Below, in pieces: positions 48,321 through 59,540 of a DNA stretch of 64,000 nt (its first letter is position 1; each line of letters opens with the position of its first letter). Under the pieces are notes generated by a model. It was not told the DNA's origin, ran no database searches, and was given only the letters and a program-made list of their open reading frames with translations. A program made the position numbers and the translations under genes. The stretch is from Anomaloglossus baeobatrachus (lineage: Eukaryota; Chordata; Amphibia; Anura; Aromobatidae), in NCBI RefSeq assembly GCF_048569485.1, contig NC_134357.1:359246427-359310426 (forward strand), read 5' to 3'.

Positions 48321-51300
48321 ATGAACAGAGCTGGGATCAGGAAAGACTTTGCTACCTACCCCGGTGTCATCCTGGGGACGGCTAAGAATAGCGTATTTTT
48401 GAATGTGCTTGATGCAAATCAAAACATCCTGTTTGCAACTAGGGCCCAAGTGCTGCCACTGATGGGGTGGGTGTCTGTGTGGCCCAATTTTTGGAAAAAA
48501 GGGAGACTCCGCTTGGAGTAACCCTTGCTTACATTGTTTTTAAAAGAAGCCAAGATGAACAAGTCATGGGTCAGCAAAGACTTTGCTACCTACCCCGGTG
48601 TCATCCTGGGGACGGCTAAGAATAGCGTATTTTTGAATGTGCTTGATGCAAATCAAAACATCCTGTTTGCAACTAGGGCCCAAGTGCTGCCACTGATGGG
48701 GTGGGTGTCTGTGTGGCCCAATTTTTGGAAAAAAGGGAGACTCCGCTTGGAGTAACCCTTGCTTGCTGTGTTTTTAAAAGAAGCCAAGATGAACAGAGCT
48801 GGGATCAGGAAAGACTTTGCTACCTACCCCGGTGTCATCCTGTGGACGGCTAAGAATAGCGTATTTTTGAATGTGCTTGATGCAAATCAAAACATCCTGT
48901 TTGCAACTAGGGCCCAAGTGCTGCCACTGATGGGGTGGGTGTCTGTGTGGCCCAATTTTTGGAAAAAAGGGAGACTCCGCTTGGAGTAACCCTTGCTTGC
49001 TGTGTTTTTAAAAGAAGCCAAGATGAACAGAGCTGGGATCAGGAAAGACTTTGCTACCTACCCCGGTGTCATCCTGTGGACGGCTAAGAATAGCGTATTT
49101 TTGAATGTGCTTGATGCAAATCAAAACATCCTGTTTGCAACTAGGGCCCAAGTGCTGCCACTGATGGGGTGGGTGTCTGTGTGGCCCAATTTTTGGAAAA
49201 AAGGGAGACTCCGCTTGGAGTAACCCTTGCTTACATTGTTTTTAAAAGAAGCCAAGATGAACAAGTCATGGGTCAGCAAAGACTTTGCTACCTACCCCGG
49301 TGTCATCCTGGGGACGGCTAAGAATAGCGTATTTTTGAATGTGCTTGATGCAAATCAAAACATCCTGTTTGCAACTAGGGCCCAAGTGCTGCCACTGATG
49401 GGGTGGGTGTCTGTGTGGCCCAATTTTTGGAAAAAAGGGAGACTCCGCTTGGAGTAACCCTTGCTTGCTGTGTTTTTAAAAGAAGCCAAGATGAACAGAG
49501 CTGGGATCAGGAAAGACTTTGCTACCTACCCCGGTGTCATCCTGTGGACGGCTAAGAATAGCGTATTTTTGAATGTGCTTGATGCAAATCAAAACATCCT
49601 GTTTGCAACTAGGGCCCAAGTGCTGCCACTGATGGGGTGGGTGTCTGTGTGGCCCAATTTTTGGAAAAAAGGGAGACTCCGCTTGGAGTAACCCTTGCTT
49701 GCTGTGTTTTTAAAAGAAGCCAAGATGAACAGAGCTGGGATCAGGAAAGACTTTGCTACCTACCCCGGTGTCATCCTGTGGACGGCTAAGAATAGCGTAT
49801 TTTTGAATGTGCTTGATGCAAATCAAAACATCCTGTTTGCAACTAGGGCCCAAGTGCTGCCACTGATGGGGTGGGTGTCTGTGTGGCCCAATTTTTGGAA
49901 AAAAGGGAGACTCCGCTTGGAGTAACCCTTGCTTGCTGTGTTTTTAAAAGAAGCCAAGATGAACAGAGCTGGGATCAGGAAAGACTTTGCTACCTACCCC
50001 GGTGTCATCCTGGGGACGGTTAAGAATAGCGTATTTTTGAATGTGCTTGATGCAAATCTAGCTGTGAAGTGTACAACTTGGGCCCAAGTGCTGCCACTGA
50101 AGGGGTGGGTGTGTGTGGGGCCCAATTTTTGGAAAAAAGGGAGACTCCGCTTGGAGTAACCCTTGCTTGCTGTGTTTTTAAAAGAAGCCAAGATGAACAG
50201 AGCTGGGATCAGGAAAGACTTTGCTACCTACCCCGGTGTCATCCTGTGGACGGCTAAGAATAGCGTATTTTTGAATGTGCTTGATGCAAATCAAAACATC
50301 CTGTTTGCAACTAGGGCCCAAGTGCTGCCACTGATGGGGTGGGTGTCTGTGTGGCCCAATTTTTGGAAAAAAGGGAGACTCCGCTTGGAGTAACCCTTGC
50401 TTACATTGTTTTTAAAAGAAGCCAAGATGAACAAGTCATGGGTCAGCAAAGACTTTGCTACCTACCCCGGTGTCATCCTGGGGACGGCTAAGAATAGCGT
50501 ATTTTTGAATGTGCTTGATGCAAATCAAAACATCCTGTTTGCAACTAGGGCCCAAGTGCTGCCACTGATGGGGTGGGTGTCTGTGTGGCCCAATTTTTGG
50601 AAAAAAGGGAGACTCCGCTTGGAGTAACCCTTGCTTGCTGTGTTTTTAAAAGAAGCCAAGATGAACAGAGCTGGGATCAGGAAAGACTTTGCTACCTACC
50701 CCGGTGTCATCCTGTGGACGGCTAAGAATAGCGTATTTTTGAATGTGCTTGATGCAAATCAAAACATCCTGTTTGCAACTAGGGCCCAAGTGCTGCCACT
50801 GATGGGGTGGGTGTCTGTGTGGCCCAATTTTTGGAAAAAAGGGAGACTCCGCTTGGAGTAACCCTTGCTTGCTGTGTTTTTAAAAGAAGCCAAGATGAAC
50901 AGAGCTGGGATCAGGAAAGACTTTGCTACCTACCCCGGTGTCATCCTGTGGACGGCTAAGAATAGCGTATTTTTGAATGTGCTTGATGCAAATCAAAACA
51001 TCCTGTTTGCAACTAGGGCCCAAGTGCTGCCACTGATGGGGTGGGTGTCTGTGTGGCCCAATTTTTGGAAAAAAGGGAGACTCCGCTTGGAGTAACCCTT
51101 GCTTGCTGTGTTTTTAAAAGAAGCCAAGATGAACAGAGCTGGGATCAGGAAAGACTTTGCTACCTACCCCGGTGTCATCCTGGGGACGGTTAAGAATAGC
51201 GTATTTTTGAATGTGCTTGATGCAAATCTAGCTGTGAAGTGTACAACTGGGGCCCAAGTGCTGCCACTGAAGGGGTGGGTGTGTGTGGGGCCCAATTTTT

Positions 51301-54300
51301 GGAAAAAAGGGAGACTCCGCTTGGAGTAACCCTTGCTTGCTGTGTTTTTAAAAGAAGCCAAGATGAACAGAGCTGGGATCAGGAAAGACTTTGCTACCTA
51401 CCCCGGTGTCATCCTGTGGACGGCTAAGAATAGCGTATTTTTGAATGTGCTTGATGCAAATCAAAACATCCTGTTTGCAACTAGGGCCCAAGTGCTGCCA
51501 CTGATGGGGTGGGTGTCTGTGTGGCCCAATTTTTGGAAAAAAGGGAGACTCCGCTTGGAGTAACCCTTGCTTGCTGTGTTTTTAAAAGAAGCCAAGATGA
51601 ACAGAGCTGGGATCAGGAAAGACTTTGCTACCTACCCCGGTGTCATCCTGTGGACGGCTAAGAATAGCGTATTTTTGAATGTGCTTGATGCAAATCAAAA
51701 CATCCTGTTTGCAACTAGGGCCCAAGTGCTGCCACTGATGGGGTGGGTGTCTGTGTGGCCCAATTTTTGGAAAAAAGGGAGACTCCGCTTGGAGTAACCC
51801 TTGCTTGCTGTGTTTTTAAAAGAAGCCAAGATGAACAGAGCTGGGATCAGGAAAGACTTTGCTACCTACCCCGGTGTCATCCTGGGGACGGTTAAGAATA
51901 GCGTATTTTTGAATGTGCTTGATGCAAATCTAGCTGTGAAGTGTACAACTGGGGCCCAAGTGCTGCCACTGAAGGGGTGGGTGTGTGTGGGGCCCAATTT
52001 TTGGAAAAAAGGGAGACTCCGCTTGGAGTAACCCTTGCTTGCTGTGTTTTTAAAAGAAGCCAAGATGAACAGAGCTGGGATCAGGAAAGACTTTGCTACC
52101 TACCCCGGTGTCATCCTGTGGACGGCTAAGAATAGCGTATTTTTGAATGTGCTTGATGCAAATCAAAACATCCTGTTTGCAACTAGGGCCCAAGTGCTGC
52201 CACTGATGGGGTGGGTGTCTGTGTGGCCCAATTTTTGGAAAAAAGGGAGACTCCGCTTGGAGTAACCCTTGCTTGCTGTGTTTTTAAAAGAAGCCAAGAT
52301 GAACAGAGCTGGGATCAGGAAAGACTTTGCTACCTACCCCGGTGTCATCCTGTGGACGGCTAAGAATAGCGTATTTTTGAATGTGCTTGATGCAAATCAA
52401 AACATCCTGTTTGCAACTAGGGCCCAAGTGCTGCCACTGATGGGGTGGGTGTCTGTGTGGCCCAATTTTTGGAAAAAAGGGAGACTCCGCTTGGAGTAAC
52501 CCTTGCTTACATTGTTTTTAAAAGAAGCCAAGATGAACAAGTCATGGGTCAGCAAAGACTTTGCTACCTACCCCAGTGTCATCCTGGGGACGGCTAAGAA
52601 TAGCGTATTTTTGAATGTGCTTGATGCAAATCAAAACATCCTGTTTGCAACTAGGGCCCAAGTGCTGCCACTGATGGGGTGGGTGTCTGTGTGGCCCAAT
52701 TTTTGGAAAAAAGGGAGACTCCGCTTGGAGTAACCCTTGCTTGCTGTGTTTTTAAAAGAAGCCAAGATGAACAGAGCTGGGATCAGGAAAGACTTTGCTA
52801 CCTACCCCGGTGTCATCCTGTGGACGGCTAAGAATAGCGTATTTTTGAATGTGCTTGATGCAAATCAAAACATCCTGTTTGCAACTAGGGCCCAAGTGCT
52901 GCCACTGATGGGGTGGGTGTCTGTGTGGCCCAATTTTTGGAAAAAAGGGAGACTCCGCTTGGAGTAACCCTTGCTTACATTGTTTTTAAAAGAAGCCAAG
53001 ATGAACAAGTCATGGGTCAGCAAAGACTTTGCTACCTACCCCGGTGTCATCCTGGGGACGGCTAAGAATAGCGTATTTTTGAATGTGCTTGATGCAAATC
53101 AAAACATCCTGTTTGCAACTAGGGCCCAAGTGCTGCCACTGATGGGGTGGGTGTCTGTGTGGCCCAATTTTTGGAAAAAAGGGAGACTCCGCTTGGAGTA
53201 ACCCTTGCTTGCTGTGTTTTTAAAAGAAGCCAAGATGAACAGAGCTGGGATCAGGAAAGACTTTGCTACCTACCCCGGTGTCATCCTGTGGACGGCTAAG
53301 AATAGCGTATTTTTGAATGTGCTTGATGCAAATCAAAACATCCTGTTTGCAACTAGGGCCCAAGTGCTGCCACTGATGGGGTGGGTGTCTGTGTGGCCCA
53401 ATTTTTGGAAAAAAGGGAGACTCCGCTTGGAGTAACCCTTGCTTACATTGTTTTTAAAAGAAGCCAAGATGAACAAGTCATGGGTCAGCAAAGACTTTGC
53501 TACCTACCCCGGTGTCATCCTGGGGACGGCTAAGAATAGCGTATTTTTGAATGTGCTTGATGCAAATCAAAACATCCTGTTTGCAACTAGGGCCCAAGTG
53601 CTGCCACTGATGGGGTGGGTGTCTGTGTGGCCCAATTTTTGGAAAAAAGGGAGACTCCGCTTGGAGTAACCCTTGCTTACATTGTTTTTAAAAGAAGCCA
53701 AGATGAACAAGTCATGGGTCAGCAAAGACTTTGCTACCTACCCCAGTGTCATCCTGGGGACGGCTAAGAATAGCGTATTTTTGAATGTGCTTGATGCAAA
53801 TCAAAACATCCTGTTTGCAACTAGGGCCCAAGTGCTGCCACTGATGGGGTGGGTGTCTGTGTGGCCCAATTTTTGGAAAAAAGGGAGACTCCGCTTGGAG
53901 TAACCCTTGCTTGCTGTGTTTTTAAAAGAAGCCAAGATGAACAGAGCTGGGATCAGGAAAGACTTTGCTACCTACCCCGGTGTCATCCTGTGGACGGCTA
54001 AGAATAGCGTATTTTTGAATGTGCTTGATGCAAATCAAAACATCCTGTTTGCAACTAGGGCCCAAGTGCTGCCACTGATGGGGTGGGTGTCTGTGTGGCC
54101 CAATTTTTGGAAAAAAGGGAGACTCCGCTTGGAGTAACCCTTGCTTACATTGTTTTTAAAAGAAGCCAAGATGAACAAGTCATGGGTCAGCAAAGACTTT
54201 GCTACCTACCCCGGTGTCATCCTGGGGACGGCTAAGAATAGCGTATTTTTGAATGTGCTTGATGCAAATCAAAACATCCTGTTTGCAACTAGGGCCCAAG

Positions 54301-55776
54301 TGCTGCCACTGATGGGGTGGGTGTCTGTGTGGCCCAATTTTTGGAAAAAAGGGAGACTCCGCTTGGAGTAACCCTTGCTTGCTGTGTTTTTAAAAGAAGC
54401 CAAGATGAACAGAGCTGGGATCAGGAAAGACTTTGCTACCTACCCCGGTGTCATCCTGTGGACGGCTAAGAATAGCGTATTTTTGAATGTGCTTGATGCA
54501 AATCAAAACATCCTGTTTGCAACTAGGGCCCAAGTGCTGCCACTGATGGGGTGGGTGTCTGTGTGGCCCAATTTTTGGAAAAAAGGGAGACTCCGCTTGG
54601 AGTAACCCTTGCTTACATTGTTTTTAAAAGAAGCCAAGATGAACAAGTCATGGGTCAGCAAAGACTTTGCTACCTACCCCGGTGTCATCCTGGGGACGGC
54701 TAAGAATAGCGTATTTTTGAATGTGCTTGATGCAAATCAAAACATCCTGTTTGCAACTAGGGCCCAAGTGCTGCCACTGATGGGGTGGGTGTCTGTGTGG
54801 CCCAATTTTTGGAAAAAAGGGAGACTCCGCTTGGAGTAACCCTTGCTTACATTGTTTTTAAAAGAAGCCAAGATGAACAAGTCATGGGTCAGCAAAGACT
54901 TTGCTACCTACCCCAGTGTCATCCTGGGGACGGCTAAGAATAGCGTATTTTTGAATGTGCTTGATGCAAATCAAAACATCCTGTTTGCAACTAGGGCCCA
55001 AGTGCTGCCACTGATGGGGTGGGTGTCTGTGTGGCCCAATTTTTGGAAAAAAGGGAGACTCCGCTTGGAGTAACCCTTGCTTGCTGTGTTTTTAAAAGAA
55101 GCCAAGATGAACAGAGCTGGGATCAGGAAAGACTTTGCTACCTACCCCGGTGTCATCCTGTGGACGGCTAAGAATAGCGTATTTTTGAATGTGCTTGATG
55201 CAAATCAAAACATCCTGTTTGCAACTAGGGCCCAAGTGCTGCCACTGATGGGGTGGGTGTCTGTGTGGCCCAATTTTTGGAAAAAAGGGAGACTCCGCTT
55301 GGAGTAACCCTTGCTTGCTGTGTTTTTAAAAGAAGCCAAGATGAACAGAGCTGGGATCAGGAAAGACTTTGCTACCTACCCCGGTGTCATCCTGGGGACG
55401 GTTAAGAATAGCGTATTTTTGAATGTGCTTGATGCAAATCTAGCTGTGAAGTGTACAACTGGGGCCCAAGTGCTGCCACTGAAGGGGTGGGTGTGTGTGG
55501 GGCCCAATTTTTGGAAAAAAGGGAGACTCCGCTTGGAGTAACCCTTGCTTGCTGTGTTTTTAAAAGAAGCCAAGATGAACAGAGCTGGGATCAGGAAAGA
55601 CTTTGCTACCTACCCCGGTGTCATCCTGGGGACGGATAAGAATGGCGTATTTTTGAATGTGCTTGATGCAAATCTAGCTGTGAAGTGTACAACTGGGGCA
55701 CAACTGCTGCCACTGAAGGGGTGGGTGTGTGGGGCCCAATTTTTGGAAAAAAGGGAGACTCCGCTTGGAGTCACCT
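48291..55776 (+). repeat. 234-bp satellite array inside the hAT element, 32 units
   Basis: 32 units start every 234 bases from 48291 to 55545. Three main types are visible. Type A has ATGAACAGAGCTGGG (NRAGIRK) and mostly CCTGTGGACG. Type B has ATGAACAAGTCATGG (NKSWVSK) and CCTGGGGACG. Type C has AATCTAGCTGTGAAGTG (NLAVKC). Each unit is open for 76 codons between TAA stops, and 234 is a multiple of three, so the frame is kept along the array. Types recur in ordered blocks. The last unit is the most diverged. No AATAAA signal is present in the unit. Confidence 0.97.
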
Positions 55777-55998
55777 TGCGGTGTTTTACATGACTTTAGA
55801 AGGGCGTGCCATGCCTATATCTGTGTGTCCTCCTCTTTTTCCTTGTCCAGCTGTTTTGTTTTCGCATGAGTACATGTCCTTGTCACTTTCCCATGTGTTT
55901 GTGTTGTGTTGTGAGTTGTTTGTCACCTTTTGGACACCTTTGAGGGTGTTTTCTAGGTGTTTTACTGTGTTTGTGATTGCCTGCCATTGTTTCCTATG

Positions 55999-56044
55999 GG
56001 CTCGAGTTCGGTTCGTCGAACGTTCGACGAGCCGAACTCGAGCC
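55999..56044. repeat. 46-bp palindrome near the right end of the hAT element
   Basis: The sequence from GGCTCGAGTTCGG to CCGAACTCGAGCC is a palindrome centred on AACGTT with a single mismatched pair. It lies 58 bases from the right tip. The 4.6-kb hAT element has a weaker version (TTCGTCGAACGTTCGTCGAA) at about 4552-4571, the same place relative to its right end. Confidence 0.9.
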
Positions 56045-56110
56045 AGACCCCCCGTTCGGCGAACCGCCTCGAGCCGAACCGGGACCGGTTCGCTCATCTC
56101 TACTAAAGAT

Positions 56111-56685
56111 GACCGGACACAAGGTATTTAGGCACAATTACCCTACAGGCACTGCCTCGTTGGTAAAGACCATAAAAATTAGCACATAATAAAAAGGACC
56201 ATATCTATGGAAAATAATGTCAAATTTAATATAAACAGCAAGAACAAAAATATGATTATTTGGAGACCAGCAGTGGGAAAAAATAAGAGCAAAATCTGCC
56301 CATTTTTGACCTGATGACTGTTCCTCTTTAACAGTGTTTAAAAATTCTTATGGGAAACATTTGGGAAAGATGATTAATTAAATTTTCTCAATGTTAGGTT
56401 TTAGAAAGTGAGTGAAAAAGAATGAGGATGTAGCTAAAAGACACTCTGGAATTCTGGATGACAAATAGGTGACATATGAGTAAAAGAGGTAAATTTTAGT
56501 GCTAACACCGTAAAGCAGTAAGAAAAGCCAAGGGATTTAAAGACCTGTCACCAAAATGAACAGAGCTTTGAAGGGCACTAATAAAGAAAGAGAGACATGA
56601 ATGGGTGGCATGTGAAAGACACTATCTGGTGTTTTTCACACCACTCTTGATGAGGGGACATGCTGGAGTGTGAGGCTCCTTTTTT
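56111..56685. other. Unassigned AT-rich DNA
   Basis: No gene, terminal repeat or microsatellite is recognised between the hAT element and the next repeat. Confidence 0.35.
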
Positions 56686-57885
56686 ATTTAACCCCTTCAC
56701 CCCCAGGAGATTTTCTGTTTTCCAGTTTGTTTGTTTTTTCGCTCCCCTTCTTTCGAGAAACTTTTTTTTTCCCATCAATCTTGCCATATGAGGGCTTGTT
56801 TTTTGTGGAACAAGTTGTACTTTTAAATAAAACCAAACGTTTTACTATATAGTGCGCTGGAAAACAGCAAAAAAATTACAAATGCGGAAAAACTGCAAAA
56901 AAAGTGTATTTGCACAATTGTTTTTTAGATATTTTATTTACTGTGTTCACTATATGGTAAAACTGATGTGTCGTTATGATGCCGCAGGTTGGTGCAAGTT
57001 TGTAGACACTAAACATGTATAGGTTTACTTATCTAAGGGGTTAAAAAAAAATCAGAAGTTTGTCCAAAAAAAGTGGTGCAGGATTTGGGCTCAGTGACAG
57101 CTTATTTTTTGTGTCTCAAGCTGATGTTTTTAATGGTACAATTTTTGCGCAGATGCTATGTTTTGATCACCTGTTATTGCATTTTGTGCAAAATTTGCAG
57201 AGACCAAAAAACTTAATTTTAGTATTTGGAATATTTTTGACACTACACCGTTTACCAATCAGATTAACTGATTTTATATTTTGATAGATTGGGGATTTCT
57301 GAATGCGGCGATACCAAATATGTGTATTTTTTTTAGTTTTTTAAAGCTTTAATTTTTTATGGGGCGAATGGGGGTTTAAAACTTTTTTTTTCTTTTTTTA
57401 TATTTTACTAGTCCCCCTAGAGGGCTATAAGGATAAGCAGTCTGATCGCTCATTCATTTCTCCCGATCAGATTAGCACCGCTCAGATCAGGAGAAATGCT
57501 CATCTCTTGTAACCTGCAGTTCTCTGCTGCTTGTTACACGGCCTGAATCATGTGAGTTACAGGAGTCATCACATGACCCTGTGCTACCATGATAGCCATC
57601 AGATCCATGTGATCACATCACGTGACTTCCAGTGGAGGCCGGTGAGTATGTGATTACTGCATTCTCCATTAAAATAGTGCTGTCACATTTTGACAGTGCC
57701 ATTTAAAGGGTTAACAGGTATGGGTGTATAGGGATTCCACTTGTGCCTGCGAGGCACACATATCAGCTGTACAAATCAACTGACATGTGCGCTGATCGCC
57801 ACCGGCTGCCCGCAGCAGCCAGTGGGGATTAACATTATGACCCCAGGGACATAATATTACTGCCCGCGGTCATTAGGTGCACGTC
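56686..57885. repeat. Long AT-rich interspersed repeat, copy 2
   Basis: Same family as 34900-36030. Shared words include GGGCTTGTTTTTTG/GCGGGCTGAGTTG-type text, GTTGTACTTTTAAA, GCGCTGGAAAACAG, TAGACACTAAACATG and TTTTATATTTTGATAGAT. It starts near AACCCCTTCA and ends near GGTCATTAGG, suggesting inverted AACCCCTT/GACC-type ends of a large non-autonomous element. Non-coding. Confidence 0.6.
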
Positions 57886-59055
57886 TCTTAATGAATTAGA
57901 CATCTCTTAATGAATTAGATTAGGCATGAAAAAATTGGTATGCTCTTTTGTAAGGGACTGGAGTAAGATTTGTTGTTCATCACAAATTTGACAATCAGGG
58001 TCGCCCTGCCCCCATCTTGCACCAGCTCTTACCACTTTGTTTGAGCTGGAAGAAAGTGATGTGAAAATGTAAAAAGTCGAAAAAATTTTGTACAACCTTG
58101 TGTTATGCTAAAAAGTTAGGAATTTTCAAAGCTTTTATGTCAGAATTCTGCTTAAAAAGATTTGATAAATCAGGGCCTAAATTTCAGTATGGGATCCAGG
58201 AGAGGGCCAAGTCTTTAATGCTTCAAGATGAGATAGTGTAACTAAAGCAAATGGTCAGCTGTGTTGAAGACAGAGGACAAACCTAGAAGGAAGAAGACAG
58301 AGTAATATTTTGAGTGTTTGGTAGTTATCAGATTATTAATAACTTTATTTAAGATGGGTTATTTTTATTTATTGGCAATCAAGTAAAGTAATATTTATTG
58401 TCAAGTACTTGGATTAGACAACACTTTTTAATTTTTCTTGGCTCCCATTTAGAAAGTGTAATAAGAATGTCTTTCAAAAACTTAATGTTAGAGTTGGCTG
58501 TTAGTTATAGAGCGCTTAGTCAGTTCAAATTCAAGCTTAAAAATATGAGTAGGACTTGCAAAGGTAAAAGGGATATGTAGTCTCTGTACATAGGTATACA
58601 TTCGATTAATCACGTTTTACCATTGAAGATACTGAGACACCCAATGTTGGATCCCCTTCTTTGATGCAAGCTCAGAAAATAAGCTTGTATTTTTTCCTGG
58701 TATATGATGGCTGTTAAAAAGCCATCACCTACCTCTCCTTCCACTGAGGTCTGACCGCTGCTGTTAACCACTAAAAAGCCTTTGTCAATTTCTTAAATCT
58801 ACAGATACAGCACGTGTGGGGCATGCTATTCCACACACACATCACATCCCTGCTTTGTGATTGTGGAGTGTCATTGACTTGCCATAGAAGCCTCAGCCCT
58901 GTGAAAAGCCCCCCTTCCTGGCATGAAGTCTACACTGTGGCTATGGCTTTTCCTGTGAAGCTCAAAACTGTGGAGGTGCTATTCACATTAATTTTTCTCC
59001 AGATGTCAGTAACAAGCTATCAAATCCTTACAGGCAAAGAAATCGGATTCTAAAA
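57886..59055. other. Mostly unassigned DNA with repeat fragments
   Basis: Positions about 58140-58320 carry wording of a widespread repeat (AAATGGTCAGCTGTG, GAAGACAGAGGACAAAC). No coding sequence is recognised in the rest. Confidence 0.3.
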
Positions 59056-59530
59056 TGTCCATAAATTTAGTGAGGTGTAATAATGAGAAATGACAGAGCG
59101 AAAAAGAATTGAACACATGAAGATAGAGAGGTGTAAAAAGAAATGGAAAGTCAAGACAACAGCTGAAATAAGGAATTAGAAAGTAATCCTGTCTCTTAGT
59201 GAAAAATAATAGCTGGTTCAGCTGATGACCTATAAAACGATGCCTCATTACCGAGGTGCCACACAAGAAAAATCTCATGATGCGTAAAGCCAGTGAGCTA
59301 TCTCAATATATTTGAAACCTTATAGCATTGGTTACAGAAGAATTTCTAAACTATGGAAGATTCCACTGAGCACTGTTGGGGCCATAATCTGGAAGTGGAA
59401 AGAATCATCATTTCACCATAAACCAGTCAAGACAAGGTGTTTGACAAAAGATTTCAAAATAGTGAAAGTAATTATCAGAAGAGTTGTCCAAGAGCCAAGA
59501 ACCACCTTTGGATAGCTACAGAAACACCTG
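59056..59530 (+). pseudogene. Tc1-like transposase fragment, N-terminal part
   Basis: A 67-codon frame at 59312-59515 includes GYRRISKLWKIPLSTVGAI followed by IWKWKE and RRVVQEPRTTF, the second helix-turn-helix and linker of a Tc1-family transposase. The bases before it (59056-59311) look like the leader of such an element. The catalytic domain is absent. The fragment stops about where another mariner element begins at 59541, so it was probably cut by that insertion or a deletion. Confidence 0.65.
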
Positions 59531-59540
59531 GAAACATATA

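Larger units (their letters stand above)
38098..56102 (+). mobile_element. 18-kb hAT transposon carrying two satellite arrays
   Basis: The left end reads TAGAGTTGAGCGCGG and the right end (reverse strand) TAGAGATGAGCGAACCGG. A perfect 8-base duplication CTAAAGAT stands at 38090-38097 and 56103-56110. Eight-base duplications and TAGAG-type ends are hallmarks of hAT elements. In order it contains a 0.8-kb CpG-rich leader, a 5.4-kb array of 138-bp units, a transposase gene, a 7.5-kb array of 234-bp units and a 0.3-kb tail with a 46-bp palindrome. hAT elements are usually 2.5-5 kb, so this one is exceptionally long and about 70% of it is satellite. Apart from one stop in the transposase it looks complete. 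Confidence 0.92.

Noticed and set aside
48291-55776. Thirty-two repeated 76-codon genes
   Set aside because: They begin at TTG, are copies of one satellite unit and have no known domain. Treated as a repeat, with the coding possibility kept only as a low-interest test.
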